Below are positions 37,501 to 44,819 of a stretch of DNA of 64,000 bases, piece after piece. The notes beneath the pieces were generated by a model. That model was not told the origin of the DNA and searched no databases. It worked only from the letters and a program-made list of their open reading frames with translations. Each line of letters begins with the position of its first letter. Position 1 is the first letter of the stretch. This DNA is from Prado023 sp963777855 (GTDB lineage: Bacteria; Actinomycetota; Actinomycetes; S36-B12; CAIYMF01), in NCBI GenBank assembly GCA_963777855.1, contig CAVZRW010000003.1, positions 1 through 64,000 of the forward strand, read 5' to 3'. Both the position numbers and the translations under genes were made by a program.

Positions 37501-38247
37501 TCAGGCGGGCAGGCTGGCCTCGAACTGGCCCAGCCGGGTCAGGAACTCGCCCGGGCGCACCAGGTGGGGGTAGTGGCCGACGCCGGGCCAGGTCTCGACG
37601 GTGGCTCCCGGGATCCGGCTGCGCAGCCAGTCGCCGTAGTCGGCACCCAGGTCGATGCCGTGCAGGGCGAGGTAGGGCACGTCGATGCCCGTGGTGATCG
37701 CCTTCACGACCTCGGCCAGCTGCTCGGGGGTCGTGTCCAGCATGATGCCCCAGACCCCGAGCACCACGTCCTGGTCGTAGCGACGCAGGTCACCCAGCCG
37801 CTGCCAGCCGGCGTCGTCCACCTCACCGCGCAGCGAGTCGAACAGCGCGTCCATCACCATCGGGAAGGCCTCGCTGCGCAGCAGTGCCGCCTGCGCCACC
37901 AGGCCGGCCTGCAGGGGGGCCAGGTCCAGTGACTGGTCGATGTTGACCACCCCGCGGCAGGGGAACTGCGCCGCGTAGGCGGTCACCACCGTTCCTCCGA
38001 GCGAGTGGCCCACCAGCAGCGGCGGCTCGTCGACCAGTTCGGCGATGTCGGCGGCCATCTCGGCCACGCCGTAGCTGGCGGCCGCGGGCGACTCGCCGTG
38101 GCCGCGCAGGTCCACGCGCAGCACGCGGTGGCCGGCGGCGAGCCCGGCGACGATCGGGTCCCAGCTGTGGCGGTTCTCGGTGATGCCGTGCACCAGCACG
38201 ACCAGCGGTCCAGAGCCTTCGACCTCGTGCGCAAGGGCCACAGTCAT
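37501..38247 (-). CDS. alpha/beta fold hydrolase
   Basis: A 248-aa hydrolase: oxyanion region LVHGITENRHSWDP, DLRGHGESP, nucleophile elbow GHSLGGTVV, and the histidine in VGHYPHLVRP near the C-terminus. The short length and compact cap place it with esterase/lactonase-like enzymes. Start ATG 38247. Upstream is the GAP-family gene on the same strand (91 nt gap). Substrate unknown. Confidence 0.88.
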   Translation of the reverse strand: MTVALAHEVEGSGPLVVLVHGITENRHSWDPIVAGLAAGHRVLRVDLRGHGESPAAASYGVAEMAADIAELVDEPPLLVGHSLGGTVVTAYAAQFPCRGVVNIDQSLDLAPLQAGLVAQAALLRSEAFPMVMDALFDSLRGEVDDAGWQRLGDLRRYDQDVVLGVWGIMLDTTPEQLAEVVKAITTGIDVPYLALHGIDLGADYGDWLRSRIPGATVETWPGVGHYPHLVRPGEFLTRLGQFEASLPA

Positions 38248-38338
38248 GGGCGAAACGCTAGCGGGGGGTGCCCACTGACGGGAGCCGGCGGGATGGTGCT
38301 GCCGGTGCTCTTGTTGGCCGGCGTGGCGACCAGCGGGC

Positions 38339-38989
38339 TCAGGCTGCCAGGCTCCACAGCCCCTTGACCACGAGCACGAGCGCGACGACCGCGCCGATCC
38401 CGTAGGTGACGGTCCGGTTGTTGGCCTGGATCCAGCGTCGCCAGCCGGCATACACCTCCGGCGCCCGCTCCCGCCGCACGACGAGGACGCCCAGGGGTGC
38501 GGCAACGCCGAGCGAGGCGACGATCACGAAGGCAACCCCGGCGGCTGCCAGGGAGCTGCCAGTGAGGCCCAGCTGCAGCATCTCGGTGGCGGCGGCAACC
38601 ACGACGAAGTAGTTCGGAAGGAATGCGCCGAGGACCAGCGCGAGGATCCACGGCATGGAGTCCAGGCGGCCCATCCAGGTGGGCGTGGGGGACTCGGTGC
38701 CCGCCACCCGGCGCCATCGGACAGCGAGCAGCGCAGCCAGGGCCAGGCCGAGGGCGATCTCCACACCGGCCGCGACGCTCGAGTTCGACGTGCTCGGCGT
38801 GTCCGGGGACATCGCCACCGTGACCGCCATGACCGTCGACAGGGCGAGCACCCAGCCCGCGACGTAGGCGATCTCCTTGGCCACGCCACCGCGGGTTGCC
38901 ACCAGGACGATACCGGCCAGCACCGACCAGGGCTGCGCGGCCAGCGCGAGGGCCATGAGAAGGAGCGTGGCGAAGGAGGCGGCGTCCAT
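38339..38989 (-). CDS. GAP-family (Sap-like) membrane protein
   Basis: A 216-aa protein with six membrane segments arranged in two related halves. The first half is SFATLLLMALALAAQPWSVLAGIVLV and EIAYVAGWVLALSTVMAV. The second half begins PWILALVLGAFLPNYFVVVAAATEMLQ. The AAQP and LPNY motifs at repeat starts match the GPL-addressing/Sap family, implicated in glycolipid export in mycobacteria. Nothing nearby shows a glycolipid pathway, so the cargo is open. Start ATG 38989. Confidence 0.82.
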   Translation of the reverse strand: MDAASFATLLLMALALAAQPWSVLAGIVLVATRGGVAKEIAYVAGWVLALSTVMAVTVAMSPDTPSTSNSSVAAGVEIALGLALAALLAVRWRRVAGTESPTPTWMGRLDSMPWILALVLGAFLPNYFVVVAAATEMLQLGLTGSSLAAAGVAFVIVASLGVAAPLGVLVVRRERAPEVYAGWRRWIQANNRTVTYGIGAVVALVLVVKGLWSLAA

Positions 38990-39075
38990 CGCCGGACCCT
39001 ATCCAAACCGGGTGCGGTGCCACGGGGCCCGACAGGCTCGGGAATGCCGCGCAGGCAGATGGCGTTGCTGGCGCC

Positions 39076-40000
39076 ATGAAGGCGATCACGTACGACCACT
39101 ACGGGGACCCGAGCGTCCTGGCCCTGACCGAGCTGTCCGATCCCAAGGTCGGTCCGGGGGAGGTGCTGGTGCGCGTGCGCAGCGCGAGCGTCAACCCCGT
39201 GGACTGGAAGGTCGCCGCCGGTTACCTCGACGGGCTGATGAACGTCGTCTTCCCCGTCATCCCCGGCTGGGACGTGGCCGGCGTGGTCGAGCGCGTCGGG
39301 CTCGACACCCCGGAGTTCGCGGTGGGCGACGAGGTCATCGCCTACGCCCGCAAGGACTGGGTCCAGGCGGGCACGTTCGCCGAGCTCGTGGCCGTGCCGG
39401 TCCGTGCGCTCGCGCGCAAGCCCGCGGCCCTCGACTGGGACCAGGCGGCAGGCCTGCCGCTGGCCGGCCTCACGGCCTACCAGCTGCTCACCCGGCTGGG
39501 CGTGCAGCCCGGCGACACGGTGCTCATCCACGCCGCAGCCGGAGGTGTGGGCATCCTCGCCGTGCAGATCGCCCGGTCGATGGGTGCGCGGGTCATCGGC
39601 ACGGCGTCCCCGGGCAACCACGAGGCCCTGCGCGGGCTCGGGGTGGAGCCGGTGGAGTACGGCGATGGCCTGGTCGAGCGCGTGCGGGCCCTCGCCCCCG
39701 ACGGTGTGGACGTCGTGGCGGACTTCGCCGGGGGCGTCCTGGAGGTCACCCGGGCGGTGCTCGCCGACGGGGGTCGGCACGGCTCGATCGTCGACGGTGC
39801 CGTGGCCGGGGCTGGTGGGATCAGTGCGTGGGTCCGGCCCAACGGCGCCGACCTGCAGGCCCTGGCAGGACCTCGCCGACGAGGGCGCGCTCACTGTTCC
39901 CGTCGCGCTGACCTTCCCGCTGGAGGAGGTCGCCGATGCCTTCCGCGCGAGCATGACCGGCCACGTCCGCGGCAAGATCGCGATCGTCGTCAGCCGCTGA
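39076..40000 (+). pseudogene. NADP-dependent quinone-oxidoreductase-like MDR protein, one-base frameshift near the C-terminus
   Basis: A medium-chain reductase of about 307 aa with the GroES domain (GPGEVLVRVRSASVNPVDWKVAAGY), PGWDVAGVVERVG, and the nucleotide-binding VLIHAAAGGVGILAVQIARS. It has no zinc-binding cysteines, matching the YogA/zeta-crystallin-like group. After RPNGADLQALA the frame shifts. Removing one G from GG at 39868-39869 joins it to DLADEGALTVPVALTFPLEEVADAF, ending at 40000. As written, the protein reads into a foreign tail to 40059. It is only distantly similar to the MDR gene at 18048. Start ATG 39076. Confidence 0.85.
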
Positions 40001-40138
40001 CCCACCCCAGCGGCGGGCGAGTGGGTCGTTGGGCTCTGACGGGATGGTTGGGCCTGTGACTAGCGTCCGCGTTGGCCGGGGCTGTCCCGGTCCCGACGGA
40101 CCGGACGGAACGGGGTGGTCGACCGTGGGGGGCCACCG

Positions 40139-41524
40139 TCACGATCCGATGGACGGCGCACTCGGAAGCGACGCCTTGAACGGGCGGCCAGCCAGCCACA
40201 GTGCGAGCACGCCGGCCGAGTAGGTGAGTAGCGGACCCACAGCGGTGTGTCCGTGCGGCACGAACCCGCCGAGGGCCAGGCGGAACAGGGCATGTCCGGT
40301 GAGGCCCGCGCAGGCAAGCAGCAGGGCGGATGGAGCCCAGCCGGCCATGCCGGGGCGAGGCGGGGTGGGACGTTCGAACCGCCCCACCAGGCGGATCACT
40401 CCGGCGAGCACCAGGGATAGTGCCCCGACCCAGGCGATACGCAGCACCCACCACGCGGCTGTGCCCGCCGTCGGACCGGTCGGAAGGCCGGTGGTGACGA
40501 GGAGGCCGCCGACGATGAGCACGGGCACCATGTGCCAGAGGTACATGGTCATCACCACGCTGTTCCCCCGGACCACCACACCCCACGCCCGACGTCCCTC
40601 GAGGATCCGACGCAGGGGTCGTTCGAGCAGGAGGACGATGCCGATCTGGGCGGCGGAATAGGCCATCAGGGCCAGGTTCGGCGGCGAGGTGTTGGCGGGC
40701 GGCTCGCCGGGGACGCCGACCATCCACGGCGGGTAGCCCGCGAGGGCGATCAGCGCCGTGAGGCCCAGCACGCCGCCGACCACGAGGACGATGGGACCCC
40801 GGCCGGAGAGGGCGCCGGCGCGCCAGGCGATCCCCAGGGCGAAGCCAGCCGCGGGCGCCACGAGGTAGTTCACCCAGCCGGCCGCCGCGAAGCCAGCCGC
40901 GCGCACCAGCACGTCGACCCCCGCCACGAGGGCGATCGCGGCCACGAGCAGCGACCAGCCCGCCCGGTTCCAGGCGGCGATCAGCGGCACCGCGAGCAAC
41001 AGCATCAGCAGGTAGACCGGCAGGAACCACAGCTGCAGGGCCACCGCCCAGCCCGCCTGGTCGACCACCGACGGGTCCGCCCGGAGCAGCGACGCCAGGA
41101 CGGCCACCCCGGCCATGATCGCGACGAACCAGGTGGTCGGCCGGAGCAGCCGGACGAACCGGCCATGCACCCACCCAGCCCAGTGGCCGCCACGTGAGCG
41201 CCACGACGGCCACGATGCCGCCGCCGCGTAGCCGCCGGCCAGGAAGAACATCGGCATGACCTGGAGCAGCAGGGTGAGCCAGCGCATGTAGCCCACGACT
41301 GCCAGTGCGCTGCGGCCCACGGGTCGGCCATCCTCGACGAGGATGATCGTGTCCAGCCAGTGGCCCACCACGACCACGACGATCGCGACCACCCTGACCA
41401 GGTCGACGTACCGGTTGCGCTCGCCGGGTCGGACGGTCCCGGTCGTGCGCAGTTCGCCCGGCGGGCCGCGGCGCTCGCTGCGCGGCGCCCGCTCCGCCCA
41501 CCGGTCCCGGCGGCGCTCCCTCAC
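40139..41524 (-). CDS. acyltransferase-3 family membrane protein
   Basis: A 461-aa protein with about ten membrane helices. The N-terminal pattern RNRYVDLVRVVAIVVVVVGHW holds the conserved helix-1 histidine, and MPMFFLAGGYAAA, RFVRLLRPTTWF and LWFLPVYLLMLLL follow family order. It transfers acyl groups to envelope sugars, lipids or peptides from the cytoplasmic membrane. No glycan cluster surrounds it. GTG 41524 opens the frame. It is divergent from the CPBP gene. Confidence 0.88.
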   Translation of the reverse strand: MRERRRDRWAERAPRSERRGPPGELRTTGTVRPGERNRYVDLVRVVAIVVVVVGHWLDTIILVEDGRPVGRSALAVVGYMRWLTLLLQVMPMFFLAGGYAAAASWPSWRSRGGHWAGWVHGRFVRLLRPTTWFVAIMAGVAVLASLLRADPSVVDQAGWAVALQLWFLPVYLLMLLLAVPLIAAWNRAGWSLLVAAIALVAGVDVLVRAAGFAAAGWVNYLVAPAAGFALGIAWRAGALSGRGPIVLVVGGVLGLTALIALAGYPPWMVGVPGEPPANTSPPNLALMAYSAAQIGIVLLLERPLRRILEGRRAWGVVVRGNSVVMTMYLWHMVPVLIVGGLLVTTGLPTGPTAGTAAWWVLRIAWVGALSLVLAGVIRLVGRFERPTPPRPGMAGWAPSALLLACAGLTGHALFRLALGGFVPHGHTAVGPLLTYSAGVLALWLAGRPFKASLPSAPSIGS

Positions 41525-41645
41525 ACGAACAGGATGGCAGTCCCCGAAGCCCAGCCGGACGTCGCCTCGCGTGAGCGTGCATCCCGGCGGGGGCCGCGCC
41601 CGGGTGTCCGGGTCGGTGTCCGTGGTTGGATCGGCTGGTCACGGG

Positions 41646-42401
41646 GTGCCCACCTGCCCCGGCGCGCGCGAGGAGCCAGCGTGGACGGATCGCCTGACCG
41701 CAGGGGCAGGGGTGGGCGCTGCTCGTCCGTGGCCACTCGCGGGCGCGCTCGCGCTGCTGGCCACGGCCAACATCCTGAACAACGTGGCGGCCCCCGAGCT
41801 CTATCTGCTGTGGGCCTGCCTGGCCATCTGTGGCATGGCGCTGCTCGCGAGGGCCGACGGCCTGCTCCCGCGCGACTGGGGCCTGGGACCCGTGAGCCGG
41901 CGGGCCGCCGTTGCGGCGATCGTTCTCGCAGCGATCACAGCCACGGGGATGCTCGTGGGCACGCGGCTGCCCGGCATCGCCGACGCGTTCCAGGACGAGC
42001 GGGTGGAGGGCATGAACGCCGGCCAGGTCGCGTTCGCCGCGATGGTGCGGGTGCCGGTGGGCACCGCCTTCTTCGAGGAGATGGCCTTTCGGGGCGTCCT
42101 GCTCGCCATGCTCGTGCGGCGGTTCGGGACATCCTGGGGCGTGCTCGGTTCGTCGCTGGCCTTCGGCATCTGGCATGCGGTTCCGTCCCTGAGCCTGGCG
42201 GCGGGGAACGCCGCCGTCGGCCTGGCGCTGGGGTCTCATCCCGGATGGGCAGCCGTGATCGGCGTGGTCGCCGCAGGCTTCGCCGGAGCGTTCCTGTGCC
42301 TGCTTCGGATCAGGTACGACCACCTGATCGTGCCCCTGGCGGTGCACGCGACGGCCAACAGCCTGGCCTACGTCCTGGCCTGGCTGATGCTCCGTCCGTG
42401 A
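41646..42401 (+). CDS. CPBP-family intramembrane metalloprotease
   Basis: A 251-aa membrane protein of the CAAX-protease/bacteriocin-processing (Abi) family. The catalytic signature is FFEEMAFRGVLLAML (EExxxR), with the downstream SLAFGIWHAVP histidine and a late VHATANSLAYV. The start is uncertain. GTG 41646 is in frame, but the best ribosome binding site (GAGGAG) precedes GTG 41681 in another frame. Removing one G from the GGGG run near 41700 would join that start to the protein (VDGSPDRRGR then VGAARPWPLAG). Roles in the family range from prenyl-protein processing to bacteriocin immunity. Confidence 0.82.
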   Translation: MPTCPGAREEPAWTDRLTAGAGVGAARPWPLAGALALLATANILNNVAAPELYLLWACLAICGMALLARADGLLPRDWGLGPVSRRAAVAAIVLAAITATGMLVGTRLPGIADAFQDERVEGMNAGQVAFAAMVRVPVGTAFFEEMAFRGVLLAMLVRRFGTSWGVLGSSLAFGIWHAVPSLSLAAGNAAVGLALGSHPGWAAVIGVVAAGFAGAFLCLLRIRYDHLIVPLAVHATANSLAYVLAWLMLRP

Positions 42402-42498
42402 GGCCGCCTCAGCCCCCACGTGCATCTCGGCTCTGGGCGTGCACGAGGGCCCGGGCGCTCCTGGCCCTCGTGGAACTCCGCGCGAATCTTCCAGCCAG

Positions 42499-42879
42499 CT
42501 ACTGGCTCAGCACCTCCATGGCCACCCGCCACACGTCGTCGCCCTCCTTGCGCCAGACAATGACCAGGCGCAGGTCAACCGGTGGCGAGCATTCCCCCGG
42601 CGGCCTGCCCGTCACCCACGTCGCACGCCCGTAGACGCAGGCGACCCGACCGTCGCCGACCGTTCGCTCCGGGGTGATCATCACGGATGACAGCGGCCGC
42701 ATCGAGCGCGCCATCGCGAGCAGGGCGGTGCGGCCCTCGACCGGGGGGCCTCCCGGTCCCACGAACACCGCGTCGGTGGCGTAGGCGTCGACCCACGCGA
42801 GCGGGTCGACCGACTCCAGGGCTGCGACCAGTGCCTGCTCGGCCGCCCGGACCTCGGATTCGTTGAACGAGCCACCCAT
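42499..42879 (-). CDS. SnoaL/NTF2-like (SgcJ/EcaC-type) protein
   Basis: A 126-aa single cone-fold domain: VRAAEQALVAALESVDPLAWVDAYATDAVFVGPGGPPVEGRTALLAMA is the usual NTF2-like opening, and VDLRLVIVWRKEGDDVWRVAMEVLS is the closing strand pair. Such proteins act as small enzymes or binding domains; no catalytic residue pattern is clear here. Start ATG 42879 with GAAGGA. It converges on the CPBP gene and sits downstream of the Fic gene on the same strand. Confidence 0.85.
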   Translation of the reverse strand: MGGSFNESEVRAAEQALVAALESVDPLAWVDAYATDAVFVGPGGPPVEGRTALLAMARSMRPLSSVMITPERTVGDGRVACVYGRATWVTGRPPGECSPPVDLRLVIVWRKEGDDVWRVAMEVLSQ

Positions 42880-43135
42880 CTGCCTGTCCTTCCGTGATCG
42901 TGGTGCGTTGCCGGGCGGACATGGCCTCTCGTCTGGCGGTCGGCTCGCGAGCACCGTGCCCACTGTCCGGCGGCGATGAGGGAGATGTCCACCCCGCCAG
43001 CGCCCCGGCTTGCGGGATGGCGCTCGTGTCGGCGGGGTGGCCACCTGGGTCAGGTACGGTGGATGAGCCCGCCGACTGTGTGTCGGCCGCTAGTGGCCTA
43101 CGCCCGTGCCTTCCTGACGTGCTCACACGGCTGCA

Positions 43136-43164
43136 CCCGCCGCGACCTCGTAGGTTGCGGCGGG
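43136..43164. terminator. strong hairpin downstream of the Fic gene
   Basis: CCCGCCGCGACCT and AGGTTGCGGCGGG pair over 13 positions (one G-T) around a 3-nt loop. It lies in the 42880-43366 stretch, where no convincing gene is seen and where the Fic frame only continues as low-quality read-through. Confidence 0.55.
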
Positions 43165-43366
43165 CATGGGCCGCTCCAGTTCCCACACCATGGCGATCGG
43201 CCGCTCGCCCTTGACCGAGCCGGGGACCAGGTGGACTCGGCCAAGGCAGAGACCGCGACCTGCCTCTCTTGTCGGCGGCAGGCTCGCTGCTCGACGAGAA
43301 CCCCCTGGGGCGCGTTCGTCACAGCCGGCCCGGGATGCCTGCCAGTTGGTGAACCGGCATGTTGTC

Positions 43367-44627
43367 CTAGCTCGGGCGGGGTCGTTGGGGAACGGGCCGT
43401 CCGTGGTGGGCTGATGGCCGTGTCGGCATCCGGGCTGGCCAGCATGCGCTCGAAGCCGGTGAAGGCCTCGAACAACCCGACGGCCTCGAAGGCCCGGTTC
43501 CGACGGCCCAGCGTGACCTGTCGTACGACGTCGGCATCGCGTAGCCGCTCCACGGCATCGCTGGTCGATTTGAAGGTTCGGCCGATGTGCGCGGCCGCCG
43601 TGGTGATCGAGAACACTGGGAGGGATGGGAGGGCGTCCAGGAGCAGGAGCGCCGCCGAATCTGCGCGCACCTTGCCGAGCCGGGCGCGGGCATCCTGCTG
43701 CCAGGTGGCCAGTTGGGCGGCGAAGTGCTCGGTGTCGGCGCAGGCGCGGCCGGTCGCGGACAGGAACAGTTCGACCCAGTCGAGAAGGCCCGCGGTGACC
43801 GGGGCGTCGGACCGGGTGCCGTCGAGGGCGTGGACGTAGGCATCGGCCCGGGTGGCCAGGACGAGGCTGACGGGAGGCTGCACGCGGGTGGCGACGCCGC
43901 GCCTGCGAAGGACGAGTTGGATCAATGCCCGGCCGGTGCGCCCGTTGCCGTCAGCGAACGGGTGGATCGTCTCGAACTGGCTGTGCGCCAGGGCGGCCTG
44001 CAGAAGGGCGGGGTGGTCGTCGCCTGTGAGATAGGCGGCCAGGTCGTCCAGCAGGCCCGGGACTTCATTCGCGGGTGGTGGGACGAACGCTGCGGCGCAG
44101 GGGTTCCGACCGCCGATCCAGTTCTGCTGGTCCCTGACGACTCCTGCCCAGGCTTCGTCGCGTGTCCCGGAAAGCAGCGCAGCATGGATCGCCCGGATGG
44201 CCTCGACCGTCACCGGCCGGGTCGGGTCGGTGGCCAAGGAGATGGCCTCGTCGAGTGCTCGGACGTTCCCCAGGACGGCCCGGGCAGTCTCGTCGGTCAC
44301 CGGCAGGCCTTCGCGCTCGACGGCCTCGCTCCGGGCGAGCCGTCGCACGTTGATGGTCAGGCCCTCGATGTTGGAGCTGGCCACGGCTTCGGCGCGCAGC
44401 AGGAACCGCGCGAGCGGCTCGAGGTTGGCAAGGCCGGGGTGGTCGGCGTTGAGGGCGCGAACACGCTGCTCCACCTCGCCGAGGTCGGCCGCTACCGAGG
44501 CGGGAACGCTCAGCTCCGAAGTCGCCAGGGGGTCGGGCACGTAGGCCCGATAGCGGCAGGATGTACGCTCCGCCCTAGTGGACCCGGACGGATTCCCGGG
44601 CCAGATCGCCTCTATGTAACGTCCCAC
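43367..44627 (-). CDS. Fic-family protein with C-terminal winged-helix-like domain
   Basis: A DUF4172-like N-terminus (VGRYIEAIWPGNPSG) leads to an inhibitory-helix-like stretch (AEAVASSNIEGL, which holds the SxxIEG anti-toxin motif). The Fic core follows, with the catalytic HPFADGNGRTGR (residues 222-233), then a tail (LPSLPVFSITTAAAHIGRTFKSTSDAVERLRDADVV) resembling a winged helix. Fic enzymes transfer AMP or a related group to target proteins. Start GTG 44627 has a perfect AGGAGG 5 nt upstream. As written the frame runs on to 43098. A one-base shift near SPPR would end it at TAG 43367 (GRPVPQRPRPS), giving about 419 aa, closer to relatives. Both the upstream palindrome and the tail suggest self-regulation. 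Confidence 0.88.
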
Positions 44628-44635
44628 AGCCACCT

Positions 44636-44672
44636 CCTGTATTGAAGGATATCTCATAATCTCCAATACAGG
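44636..44672. promoter_or_regulatory. 37-bp AT-rich interrupted palindrome over the Fic promoter
   Basis: Outer arms CCTGTATTG (44636-44644) and CAATACAGG (44664-44672) are perfectly inverted, and further matches (TAT/ATA) continue into the centre. It lies just upstream of the Fic start. The Shine-Dalgarno AGGAGG (44633-44638 complement) overlaps the near arm, so a bound protein would block both transcription and translation. The base composition contrasts sharply with its GC-rich flanks. Confidence 0.78.
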
Positions 44673-44806
44673 GAGCTCCTGCGCACCTTTGCCGCTGCGT
44701 GGAATCCGGGGGTCGCGAGGCCAGTCGCGGCTGCGACCGGTCCGGCGAGGGCACGGCGGGTTCCAGGGCGCCCCGGATGATCCGCCTCGATCTGACCTCC
44801 GGCGGG

Positions 44807-44812
44807 TAGCGT
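44807..44812 (+). promoter_or_regulatory. -10 element, leaderless-type
   Basis: TAGCGT ends 7 nt before the GTG at 44820. This is the reason GTG 44820 is preferred over TTG 44814 as start of the primase-helicase gene. Confidence 0.5.
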
Positions 44813-44819
44813 CTTGACG

